From Bdellovibrionales bacterium (GTDB lineage Bacteria; Bdellovibrionota; Bdellovibrionia; Bdellovibrionales; UBA1609): 17,630 nt of DNA. The translations under genes were made by a program, and so were the position numbers. Shown here piece after piece: positions 1-7,334 of this stretch (within the stretch, counting starts at the first letter, position 1; every line of letters begins with the position of its first letter). The stretch is taken from NCBI GenBank assembly GCA_027451425.1, contig DAIDJH010000003.1, positions 1 to 17,630 on the forward strand. The letters are read 5' to 3'. The notes below the pieces were generated by a model. It was not told the origin of the DNA and did no database searches. It was given only the letters and a program-made list of their open reading frames with translations.

Positions 1-1604
1 CCCAACACTTGCAACTTTTGACCACTGCCGGGGCGACGCCGCGGCGGCAAAGGGATGCACGCTCGCCGGCTCAAATACTTTCCCGTTAAACTGTTCTCGG
101 CACGCGCAATCTCTTCGGGCGTTCCAACGGCCATCACTTCGCCACCCAGCCGTCCAGCCCCAGGGCCAATGTCGATCACGTAATCTGCCGAACGAATCGT
201 TTCTTCATCGTGCTCAACCAACAAAACTGTATTACCGCGATCGCGCAGCTCTTTTAAAATTTCAAGCAAACGGTGATGGTCGCGCGGATGAAGCCCAATA
301 CTTGGTTCATCAAGCACGTACAGTACGCCGACCAAACTTGAACCGACTTGCGTCGCCAGACGAATCCGCTGAACTTCTCCCCCTGATAATGTACGCGTCG
401 GCCGATCCATCGAGAGATATCCCGTGCCCACACGCAACATGTACTGGAGCCGAGTCTGAATCTGCCGCAAAATTTTTTCTGCAACCATGTGATCGCGTGC
501 TTCAAATTTGAGTTGACCAAAAAACTCGTGAAGCTCAGTGGCTGATAAATGAGACAGCTCCGCAATATTTCGACCAGCGACATCCACATTGAGCGTTTCT
601 TTGCGAAGGCGGGCCCCCTGGCAATCCGGGCAAGTTTCATACACGGCATCTGTCTCATCGCTATCATCATCGTCATGGATTTGCTCGCCGCCGCGAATAT
701 CGCCGTCCACATCTTCACCGATCACGCCGAGACCGTGGCAAGTCGGGCAAGCTCCACGAGGATTGTTGAAACTAAAAAAGCGCGGCTCCATTTCTGGGAA
801 GCTAAAAGCGCATATTGGGCAAGCTCGATGAATCGAGTAAATGCGCGGCTCTTCCTGTCGGTTTGAATCGCCGCCGCTCACCTCGATCGAAACCACGCCA
901 CGAGACAACGCGAGCGCTTTATTTAGGCTTTCACGCAAACGGGGAACAAAACGATCCTCATTTACTAATTTATCGACCAGCAGATCGATGTCGTGCCTTT
1001 TGTGCTTTTCGAGCTTTCTCGCTTTTTCAAGCTCGACCCAAGCTCCATCGACTTTGGCACGCAAAAACCCTTTTTTTAACCATTTCTGAAAGTCTGCTAG
1101 ATATTCGCCTTTTTCGCTCTGAGCCATGGGAGCCAGTACTAAAAACTTCGTACCGATCGGGAGACGACGAATCTCCTCAACAATCTGTTCGGGTTTGGTC
1201 GATGCCACCGGCACATGATGAATCGGACATTTCGGCCGACCGACGCGTGCGAAGAGCAAACGCATAAAATCGTAAATCTCGGTGACTGTTCCTACCGTTG
1301 AGCGCGGGTTTGTCGAAATTGATCTCTGATCGATGGCAATTGACGGCGAAAGCCCGGTGATACTGTCGACTTCCGGCTTTTCGAGTTGCTCCATAAAATT
1401 GCGCGCGTAGGCCGATAGGCTTTCGACGTAACGACGTTGCCCTTCGGCATAAATCGTATCGAATGCAATGGTGGACTTACCAGAACCGCTAAGGCCAGTG
1501 ATCACCGAAAGTTTTCGGCGCGGGATACGGATGTCGACGCTTTTCAGATTGTGAGCGCGCGCGCCTTTGACAACTATGAAGTCTCGTTCTGACAATTGGG
1601 GCAT
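1..1604 (-). CDS. uvrA: Excinuclease ABC subunit A, N-terminal 534 residues (gene runs off the left edge)
   Basis: UvrA is the DNA-damage recognition ATPase of nucleotide excision repair; it loads UvrB on lesions in the cytoplasm. Reading the minus strand gives an open frame from ATG 1604 to the window edge. Visible motifs: KGARAHNL at residues 13-20, Walker A GLSGSGKST at 37-45, a zinc module with Cys pairs at 262/265 and 286/289, the ABC signature LSGGEVQR at 406-413 and Walker B ending LDEP at 431-434, followed by VEHDEET. Family members have about 940 residues, so this is the whole first ATPase half, with the second half outside the window. The start MPQLSERDF was chosen because it lies just upstream of the conserved VVKGARAHNL. 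It overlaps the 3' end of the Fur-family gene by 31 bases, which suggests translational coupling. No ribosome binding site or LexA-type operator was recognised directly before it. Identity is very secure. Confidence 0.97.
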   Translation of the reverse strand, partial: MPQLSERDFIVVKGARAHNLKSVDIRIPRRKLSVITGLSGSGKSTIAFDTIYAEGQRRYVESLSAYARNFMEQLEKPEVDSITGLSPSIAIDQRSISTNPRSTVGTVTEIYDFMRLLFARVGRPKCPIHHVPVASTKPEQIVEEIRRLPIGTKFLVLAPMAQSEKGEYLADFQKWLKKGFLRAKVDGAWVELEKARKLEKHKRHDIDLLVDKLVNEDRFVPRLRESLNKALALSRGVVSIEVSGGDSNRQEEPRIYSIHRACPICAFSFPEMEPRFFSFNNPRGACPTCHGLGVIGEDVDGDIRGGEQIHDDDDSDETDAVYETCPDCQGARLRKETLNVDVAGRNIAELSHLSATELHEFFGQLKFEARDHMVAEKILRQIQTRLQYMLRVGTGYLSMDRPTRTLSGGEVQRIRLATQVGSSLVGVLYVLDEPSIGLHPRDHHRLLEILKELRDRGNTVLLVEHDEETIRSADYVIDIGPGAGRLGGEVMAVGTPEEIARAENSLTGKYLSRRACIPLPPRRRPGSGQKLQVL

Positions 1605-2101
1605 AAACCATAAAGTTCTAGCACATGCCCGGTCAGAAGAAACCCATTATTGCGCGCGACCAAAGCTTGCAGCTCCTCAATATCGCTGTTTTCGAATTCA
1701 ACGATACGCCCGCAGCTCGTACAGGCCAAATGGTCGTGGTGACCACGCGGGGTGAGTTCGTATCTCGCCGGTAACCCTCCCATACGAACTTCAGTGACAA
1801 ATCCGTGGCTCGCGAGAAGCTTAAGAAGCCGGTAGACGGTCGCAAAACCGATTTCAACATGCGAACGACTGACGCGATCATAAATCTCTTGCGCCGTTGC
1901 GTGAATTCTGCCGCGCGCGAGCGCCGCCAGGATCGCAAGTCGCTGATCCGTGATCTTTAAATTCATATCGCGCAGAATGCGTTTGAGCGATTCTTTGTCG
2001 GCGCGATCACGCAGCCTCTCGCGATCGGTTATAATATCGCTCGATCCAATTGTTTTGTTGGAGCGCCCAGTTTGCAATGTCGGAGCTTCTTTTACTTTCA
2101 A
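1574..2101 (-). CDS. Fur-family metal-dependent repressor, possibly a Zur
   Basis: A DNA-binding metal sensor of the Fur/Zur/PerR family, 175 residues. The winged-helix part covers about 41-110 (KITDQRLAIL, then the recognition segment GFATVYRLLKLL at 85-96). The dimer and metal part follows, with HHDH at 121-124 and two CxxC pairs, C127/C130 and C167/C170, which form the structural zinc site of many family members. The start is TTG at 2101, supported by AAGGCGG eight bases upstream; the next in-frame ATG is at residue 46 and would remove the start of the DNA-binding domain. This gives a charged N-terminal extension of about 35 residues compared with typical 140-150 residue proteins. It lies 19 bases behind folE2 and overlaps uvrA. 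Because folE2 is a known Zur target in several bacteria, a zinc sensor is the favoured guess. Fur or PerR cannot be excluded from sequence. Confidence 0.93.
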   Translation of the reverse strand: MKVKEAPTLQTGRSNKTIGSSDIITDRERLRDRADKESLKRILRDMNLKITDQRLAILAALARGRIHATAQEIYDRVSRSHVEIGFATVYRLLKLLASHGFVTEVRMGGLPARYELTPRGHHDHLACTSCGRIVEFENSDIEELQALVARNNGFLLTGHVLELYGLCPNCQNETS

Positions 2102-2109
2102 AATTCAAT

Positions 2110-2116
2110 CCGCCTT
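2110..2116 (-). promoter_or_regulatory. Ribosome binding site deciding the TTG start of the Fur-family gene
   Basis: The minus strand reads AAGGCGG, eight bases before the TTG at 2101. The spacing is good, and no ATG or GTG lies nearby in frame, so this site supports the long form of the regulator. Confidence 0.6.
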
Positions 2117-2120
2117 AAAT

Positions 2121-3080
2121 TCACTCGACCCGAAATCCACCCGGCACGCCCTTAACAACTTTTGCGACGGCAGAATGCGGGTGAAGGCTCTCTTGATGCT
2201 CAACGTAAATGGAGTAATCGAGATACGCGTCGGATGAGTCGAACGCCGCACGCAGTTTTCGGGCCGCATCCTCGCAGAACATCAGGTTTTCGCCATTGAG
2301 ACGCGCGAATTCCTGTTCATCGACACGCTTAACCGCTGTTTGCACCGGCGTGCCTAGGGCACTCTCGGCATGATTGATGACGGAGATCCACTCTGCAATA
2401 CTCATTTTCTCGGGTTGTGCCAGTTCGACGGATACTTGCGCAAGACTTCTTTGGGCGTGCGGAGTCGCCACCTTGACATCTTCACTGCTCAACCAATCGG
2501 CGATTGCATTCAGATCGAGCTCCTTGTCGGAATGCGCATCAACAAACTGATCGCGCAAAAGTTCACGCGCCAAGGCCGCAGAACACGGGCAAGTGCTACT
2601 GTAGAGAATCTCAGTCGACATAAACAGGCGAAAGGCACCGTCATTCAACACTCCACGAAGTGTAATCGGGTACAATCGATGTCCGCGTTCACCGCTGAGC
2701 AGCCCCATGCGATCCACCGGCAACTGAAAGCCAATTCGAACTTCAGCCAGTCGGCTCATACCCGCATGCTTGGCTAAAAATTGCGCCAGCATATCGCGAA
2801 CAATACCGCCGCTCAGGTTTGCGTCTTTTTTGTTCGTTCTATCATGCAGTGCTTTCACAATGTCGAGATACAACCGAGACATGTGGATACCGCGCACATC
2901 GCTTTTATCTAGACTCACAAACGCGTCGATCCGGGCCGGCAACGTCAAATCACCAACGCGAATAGACATTTCAATTTTTTCCATCCCCACGCGTGCAAGA
3001 GGTGCAACGAATTGTGGCTCTGACATGACTGATACGTCAGGTAAAGTCGAATCGACATGTGTGTCTTTTTGGATTTCCAT
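2121..3080 (-). CDS. folE2: GTP cyclohydrolase IB (FolE2 type)
   Basis: Converts GTP to 7,8-dihydroneopterin triphosphate, the first step of folate (and often queuosine-precursor) synthesis. The FolE2 family works with metals other than zinc, unlike classical FolE. From ATG 3080 the protein has 319 residues. Family marks: the active-site loop SSTCPCSAAL with C164 and C166, ATPHAQRS at 205-212, a conserved Glu-rich stretch at 254-270 and the C-terminal ESLHPHSAVA at 297-306. The roughly 40-residue spacer between CPCS and PHAQRS resembles the longer FolE2 subgroup of proteobacteria, as I recall it. The start was set at ATG 3080; an in-frame TTG at 3125 would add 15 residues, and neither has a clear ribosome binding site. 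It is the first gene of a minus-strand cluster with the Fur-family regulator and uvrA. Control by that regulator under zinc shortage is inference. Confidence 0.93.
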   Translation of the reverse strand: MEIQKDTHVDSTLPDVSVMSEPQFVAPLARVGMEKIEMSIRVGDLTLPARIDAFVSLDKSDVRGIHMSRLYLDIVKALHDRTNKKDANLSGGIVRDMLAQFLAKHAGMSRLAEVRIGFQLPVDRMGLLSGERGHRLYPITLRGVLNDGAFRLFMSTEILYSSTCPCSAALARELLRDQFVDAHSDKELDLNAIADWLSSEDVKVATPHAQRSLAQVSVELAQPEKMSIAEWISVINHAESALGTPVQTAVKRVDEQEFARLNGENLMFCEDAARKLRAAFDSSDAYLDYSIYVEHQESLHPHSAVAKVVKGVPGGFRVE

Positions 3081-3145
3081 AGAAACAGTATTTTCTACAA
3101 GAAAAAGACTAAAAAATCCATGCAAATTCTGCTAGTTCTAAGTAG

Positions 3146-3174
3146 TTTGTAAATTTGTTTATGTTTCCGATCAA
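3146..3174 (-). promoter_or_regulatory. Possible sigma-70-like promoter for folE2
   Basis: On the minus strand TTGATC (3174-3169) and TACAAA (3151-3146) are separated by 17 bases; each matches four of six consensus positions. It lies in the 109-base divergent gap before folE2, and the surroundings are AT-rich. I looked for an inverted repeat that could be a Zur or Fur operator and found no convincing one. Tentative. Confidence 0.3.
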
Positions 3175-3179
3175 ACCTT

Positions 3180-3187
3180 AGGAGGGG
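3180..3187 (+). promoter_or_regulatory. Strong ribosome binding site for the DUF547 gene
   Basis: AGGAGGGG sits four bases before GTG 3190 and ten before a second in-frame GTG at 3196. Either GTG could be used; no ATG competes nearby. Confidence 0.75.
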
Positions 3188-3189
3188 TC

Positions 3190-4032
3190 GTGAAAGTGCA
3201 AGCGCTTATAGGATTTCTTTTGTGTTTTACAGCTGGTTTCTCCGTGCCCACATTTGCTCAGCCGAAACCCCCCGCTAGACGCAAACATCACAAATTTCAT
3301 GCTCCCCCGCCGTTCGATCAAGAACACAAAGATCTCACCGATGTTCTACAGCAAGCCGTTGTGGTCAATGGTTCGGTGTCGAAAGTGCGCTATAAATGGT
3401 TAGTTACGCACCAAACGAAATTGATTCTGTATTTAAAAGACATGGCTCACGTCACACCAAAAATTTACGATTCGTGGAGCGACAAAGACAAAATGGCGTT
3501 TCTCATTAACGCTTACAACGCGTTCACGATGAAACTGGTCGTCGACAATTATCCCATTAAGTCGATTAAAAAAATCGGCGGGATTTTTAAATTCCTCAAG
3601 AGTCCATGGAAGATCGATTTCATTACACTTCTCTGGAAACGCATGTCCCTTGATGATATTGAGCACATGCTCCGAACGGATTTTAGCGACCCCCGCGTGC
3701 ATTTTGCCATCAACTGTGCGTCGATTGGTTGCCCGGCGATTCGGAACGAAGCTTACGTTGGCTCACGTCTCGACAGTCAACTGGATGAGCAGGCGCGTTT
3801 GTTCCTACGCGACGGCGTAAGAAACCAGATTGATGTGGGCAATAAAACTTTGAAGTTATCGAAAATTTTCGACTGGTACGCCGACGACTTTAACAAAAAA
3901 GCCGGCTCCGTCGAGAAATTCATCGCACCCTACATCACGGATGACCCGATCATTCGGAAAAGCCTCATGAACAATGAATATAAGATCACCTACACCGATT
4001 ATGATTGGAGTTTGAATGACGCCAAAGAATAG
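3190..4032 (+). CDS. Exported DUF547 domain protein
   Basis: The protein has 280 residues and function is not known for the family. Residues 1-23 look like a signal peptide: a short basic start, a hydrophobic core and a likely cut after TFA-23. A Pro/Lys/His-rich linker follows (24-42). The DUF547 core is recognised by FLINAYNAFT (104-113), the SPWKIDF region (138-144), the MSLDDIEH segment (152-159) and HFAINCASIGCP (171-182) with two conserved cysteines, C176 and C181. The protein is therefore probably periplasmic. The GTG start is fixed by a strong ribosome binding site. The stop codon lies inside the next gene (17-base overlap), so it is probably co-translated with the membrane sulfatase-like enzyme and may share its envelope role. 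The family assignment is firm; any enzymatic activity would be a guess. Confidence 0.88.
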   Translation: MKVQALIGFLLCFTAGFSVPTFAQPKPPARRKHHKFHAPPPFDQEHKDLTDVLQQAVVVNGSVSKVRYKWLVTHQTKLILYLKDMAHVTPKIYDSWSDKDKMAFLINAYNAFTMKLVVDNYPIKSIKKIGGIFKFLKSPWKIDFITLLWKRMSLDDIEHMLRTDFSDPRVHFAINCASIGCPAIRNEAYVGSRLDSQLDEQARLFLRDGVRNQIDVGNKTLKLSKIFDWYADDFNKKAGSVEKFIAPYITDDPIIRKSLMNNEYKITYTDYDWSLNDAKE

Positions 4033-6130
4033 CTCACGCGCTCGCGCCTTTTTTGAATTGACCATTTCAACTATTATTGCATTCTCCGTTTTGCGTCTGG
4101 CGTTTTTGATTGCATTTCACCCCGGCACCACCGCCGCGTCGAGTGGTGATGCCATCACGGTTGGCCAAGTGGTGCATTCATTTTGGATCGGATTACGCTT
4201 CGACGCGCGCGTGGCTATTTTGCTCGCGCTGCCAATCTTGTTAGTTTCGCTGATCCCATGGTTTCACTGGCGTCATTCAATCGCCCACAAGATCTGGACG
4301 GCCGTTTATACGGTTGTTTATGCCGGTGTGACGCTCATATTTTTGTGCGACTTTGGTTACTATGCCTATCTCGAGAGCCGCATTAATGTTACGGTTCTAC
4401 ATTTTCTTAACAATCCCCGTACATCATGGGGAATGATCAACGAAACTTACCATGCCTGGGTTCTTATTCTGGTGTGGCTGGCAATCGCCGTCGGGTACTG
4501 GGTTTATTTTTCCCGCCGGATCTTTGCACGATCTACCGAGGGCGATGGAAAACCCTCATCGACAGAACACACAGCCCCGTCGGCAAATTCCCACCCGGTG
4601 GTTTGGCGTTGGTCGCGAGGTGTTGTACTGACGGCCTTGGTTCTATTCGGGATGTGGGGCAAGGCGGATCAATATCCACTTCGCTGGAGTGACGCATTTT
4701 ATACCCAGAATATGTTTCTCGCTTATCTCGCGATGAACCCAATCCATTATTTTCTCGACAGCATAAATAGTCGCAATCAAACGTTCAGTACAAAGCAGAC
4801 CCGGGCGCATTACGACGAAATGGCGGATTATCTTGGGATTCCACCTAAAGATCGCGACCAAAAAACTTTGTCTTACGCCCGACCGGTCGAGCCCACTCCG
4901 GCGGATGTCAATGGCGCCGACTTACACCTGCAAGGCGTCAACGGTAGGCCACCTAATATTATTTATATGGTCGAAGAATCTCTCGCTTCTTACAAAACCG
5001 GCCTATTCGGCAACTCACCTGAAGCCACGCCGAACATTGATCGCATCGCTCAACAGGGCTGGCTGTTCCGCAATTATTTTACTCCAACCGAAGGGACGGC
5101 TCGTTCGGTATTTTGCGTTCTCTCCGGAATCCCCGATATTGATGCTAAAAGCACCTCATCGCGCAATCCGTTGCTGGTCAGCCAACATACGCTCATCAAT
5201 TCACTCAAAGGCTACGACAAATTTTATTTTATCGGCGGCAGCGCCACCTGGGGCAATATCCGCGGCGTTTGGATGAACAACGTCAAGGGTCTTAAAATGT
5301 ACGAAGGCGACACCAATCTGCCGGGCCCACGAACGGACGTTTGGGGACTATCGGATTTGGATCTTTTTCGTGCGGCGGCAAAAGTTCTCGCGGCACACGA
5401 TCCGAACAAACCGTTCTTCGCGCTCATTCAATCCGCGAGTTTTCATCGCCCCTACACGATCCCAAAAGATCATGGCACGTTACAAATTCAACACCTGACC
5501 CCGAGCGAAATTCAAAAGTACGGCCTTAAATCAAATGCAGAATGGAATTCGCTGCGATTCGCGGACTATTCCGTCGGGCAGTTTTTTAAGATAATCAAAA
5601 CCGATCCATTTTTCAAAAATACGATTGTCATCATTCACGGCGATCACGGTTTACCACACCATGATGCCCCTAACCTCACCGAAGGTGAAAAATTCTATGG
5701 CATCAATCGATTTCATGTTCCGCTCATCGTTTCATCACCGCTCATTAAAGCTCCGCACGTGTTCCATCGCATGATGTCCGAAACTGATGTGTGGCCGACT
5801 ATTCTCGGCACGCTCGGTGTTTCGGGTACCAACACGACCATGGGGCGAAATGTATTTGCGATCCCGAAAGGTACGCCTCACTATGCATTTAGTTATGTGT
5901 ACTACGACAACCCCCTCAGACTGTTTTTGTACGATCAAAAGTATTTGATCTCAGCAACACCTGCGGGAGCCGTTGGTTTATACGCATACAGAGGCGATAA
6001 GCCGAAAGAAAATTTAAAGGACAGCGACCCCGAGAGGTTTAAAAAAATGTCGAACATGCTTCAGGGAGTTTTCGAAACGTCGCGGTATATGCTCTATCAC
6101 AATCATGAAAAGGCCAGCCAACTGCCCTAG
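4016..6130 (+). CDS. LtaS/OpgB-type membrane sulfatase-superfamily enzyme (predicted phosphoglycerol transferase)
   Basis: A 704-residue inner-membrane protein with about five N-terminal helices (near 11-35, 62-82, 92-112, 146-167 and 200-216) and an extracytoplasmic alkaline-phosphatase/sulfatase-fold domain from about residue 313. Catalytic-type features: NIIYMVEES at 314-322 (acidic metal ligand), TPTEGTARS at 356-364 holding the likely nucleophile Thr, SASFHRPY at 473-480, and HGDHG at 541-545 (Asp and His metal ligands). Family members make lipoteichoic acid or add phosphoglycerol to periplasmic glucans. In a Gram-negative-looking genome the second role or a related envelope modification is likelier, but the substrate is not visible here. 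ATG 4016 overlaps the DUF547 gene by 17 bases. The stop shares a CTAG with the convergent squalene synthase gene. The superfamily is secure and the substrate is unknown. Confidence 0.9.
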   Translation: MTPKNSSRARAFFELTISTIIAFSVLRLAFLIAFHPGTTAASSGDAITVGQVVHSFWIGLRFDARVAILLALPILLVSLIPWFHWRHSIAHKIWTAVYTVVYAGVTLIFLCDFGYYAYLESRINVTVLHFLNNPRTSWGMINETYHAWVLILVWLAIAVGYWVYFSRRIFARSTEGDGKPSSTEHTAPSANSHPVVWRWSRGVVLTALVLFGMWGKADQYPLRWSDAFYTQNMFLAYLAMNPIHYFLDSINSRNQTFSTKQTRAHYDEMADYLGIPPKDRDQKTLSYARPVEPTPADVNGADLHLQGVNGRPPNIIYMVEESLASYKTGLFGNSPEATPNIDRIAQQGWLFRNYFTPTEGTARSVFCVLSGIPDIDAKSTSSRNPLLVSQHTLINSLKGYDKFYFIGGSATWGNIRGVWMNNVKGLKMYEGDTNLPGPRTDVWGLSDLDLFRAAAKVLAAHDPNKPFFALIQSASFHRPYTIPKDHGTLQIQHLTPSEIQKYGLKSNAEWNSLRFADYSVGQFFKIIKTDPFFKNTIVIIHGDHGLPHHDAPNLTEGEKFYGINRFHVPLIVSSPLIKAPHVFHRMMSETDVWPTILGTLGVSGTNTTMGRNVFAIPKGTPHYAFSYVYYDNPLRLFLYDQKYLISATPAGAVGLYAYRGDKPKENLKDSDPERFKKMSNMLQGVFETSRYMLYHNHEKASQLP
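6127..6130. other. CTAG tetranucleotide providing the stop codons of two convergent genes
   Basis: The palindrome CTAG gives TAG at 6128-6130 on the plus strand (sulfatase-like gene) and TAG at 6129-6127 on the minus strand (squalene synthase gene). The two coding regions overlap by four bases, so there is no room for an intergenic terminator between them. Confidence 0.9.
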
Positions 6131-7203
6131 TCGGCCGTGCCTAAGCCCAGCGCGCACAAATCGTCGGGCTTTAGAACGCCCTTGTAGACTTCAGCAACCC
6201 ATTGCCAGTTGGTTCGCGAAATGCTGGTTCGGGTTGCGGCCGTCTGCCGACTCGCAACGCTTTCTAAATGGGCCTCATCCAGCAATTTTTTAAACTGTTC
6301 GCGAAAAACAGTCGGCGTATCCACCCAGCCTTCAATTTGCTGAAATAGCTTCGCCGTTGTCGAGTGCGGCAATTTGACAACACCCCGGGGCTCGCGTTGC
6401 AACAATGGCAGAGTCGCAAGTCCCAAAAAAAGCGACCATGCGCAAAATACGCGGTAGTCTTTGTGATCAAGAGGGACCGCTTCGATATACCTCATTGCTC
6501 CCTGAGCATTAAGGGCAAGACTGCTAAAAAGGTCCGCTCGCGACGGGACAAGAAATCGACCTTCGCGTTCATCTCGATATTGATCCTTAAGGAGGTTTAT
6601 TTTTTGCAAAAACAACCCGAAGTGATGCGCGTCCACAATGAGGTCGCGACGAAGTTCCAAGCGATGATCAAGCGCCCGCAAAAGTTTCGATAACGTCTCG
6701 CCAACCAGACCAGCGACGAAAAAACAATATTGATTAACCTCTGAAAGACACGAAAGACGCAATTCGCTTCTTGCGCAAAAATGCCGCATCCCAGCCGACA
6801 TCGAATTAACGAGAGTGAGAATGGCCACCCGAATTTCTTCTGGCGCGGTACGAAGATCGCGCAAAATTCGCCCGGTATCGTTGAGGAGCAATCGTTCACC
6901 TTCAGGTAAAGTTGTGGGGAATTCCCGCACCCACCCGTCGAGCGTAGTTGACTCGACTTCTGGCGAGATTTCTTGCCCCACAAGTTGGCGGAAGGTTTCG
7001 AACGAACGGGCCTGAATCTCGCGACGCGACCACACGGCGTCTTCAACGGTATCAAGGATTCGACACAATAAGTAGGTCAGGCTCACCCATGCACGTAATG
7101 GAGTCTCAAGGCGCGCGATACATGCGGCGAAACTCCGACTCACCCGATCCAAATGAGATTGATAGAATTCAACAGCAGATTTTGGTTCATTCATCGAGGT
7201 CAT
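6127..7203 (-). CDS. Squalene synthase, eukaryotic/FDFT1-like type
   Basis: Predicted farnesyl-diphosphate farnesyltransferase: it joins two farnesyl diphosphates head to head and reduces the presqualene intermediate to squalene. The protein has 358 residues. It has SRSFAACI (22-29), the first Asp motif in LLCRILDTVEDA with D51 and D55, YCFFVAGLVGETLSKLL (159-175), which closely follows the squalene synthase YCxxVAGLVG block, and FGLFLQKINLLKDQYRD (195-211), where D207 and D211 form the second Asp motif. Human squalene synthase has, from memory, the very similar GLFLQKTNIIRDYLED. The LDTVED and FLQKxN forms favour squalene over phytoene synthase. I see no C-terminal membrane helix of the kind found in the eukaryotic enzymes. 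It stands alone, with no cyclase or isoprenoid gene beside it, divergent from sucA. The start could be ATG 7203 or ATG 7194; neither has a clear ribosome binding site. Confidence 0.87.
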   Translation of the reverse strand: MTSMNEPKSAVEFYQSHLDRVSRSFAACIARLETPLRAWVSLTYLLCRILDTVEDAVWSRREIQARSFETFRQLVGQEISPEVESTTLDGWVREFPTTLPEGERLLLNDTGRILRDLRTAPEEIRVAILTLVNSMSAGMRHFCARSELRLSCLSEVNQYCFFVAGLVGETLSKLLRALDHRLELRRDLIVDAHHFGLFLQKINLLKDQYRDEREGRFLVPSRADLFSSLALNAQGAMRYIEAVPLDHKDYRVFCAWSLFLGLATLPLLQREPRGVVKLPHSTTAKLFQQIEGWVDTPTVFREQFKKLLDEAHLESVASRQTAATRTSISRTNWQWVAEVYKGVLKPDDLCALGLGTAD

Positions 7204-7244
7204 AGTATGGCCGGTCTAGCGCGAATACGCAAGCGCGGCAAAGT

Positions 7245-7271
7245 TTGAATAACCTTCCGAATTAGTATAAA
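7245..7271 (+). promoter_or_regulatory. Possible promoter of the sucA-sucB-lpdA operon
   Basis: TTGAAT (7245-7250) and TATAAA (7266-7271) lie in the 131-base divergent gap between the squalene synthase gene and sucA. The 15-base spacing is short for sigma-70; reading the upstream box as TTTGAA gives 16. The implied leader would be about 55-60 bases. Tentative, and nothing else was recognised in this gap. Confidence 0.35.
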
Positions 7272-7320
7272 AATGAGGGGTCAGCGCGTGGCATCGACAG
7301 TGATACTGCTCTTAAGCGCA

Positions 7321-7326
7321 GAGGAG
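7321..7326 (+). promoter_or_regulatory. Ribosome binding site deciding the TTG start of sucA
   Basis: GAGGAG lies eight bases before TTG 7335. The frame that follows at once encodes the expected E1 N-terminus, so TTG is accepted as the start. Confidence 0.7.
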
Positions 7327-7334
7327 AAGATTCT

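Noticed and set aside
254..1267. Several open frames of 80-150 residues on both strands over the left end
   Set aside because: They are shadows of uvrA, which reads through the whole stretch on the minus strand but has no stop inside the window.
3121..3189. AT-rich motif with ACAAA twice in the folE2/DUF547 gap, considered as a Zur or Fur box
   Set aside because: The copies are direct, not inverted, and I see no dyad of the length expected for Fur-family operators.
7290..7330. CTGC/GCAG short inverted repeat in the sucA leader, considered as an RNA switch or attenuator
   Set aside because: The stem is only four pairs with mismatches inside; too weak to claim.
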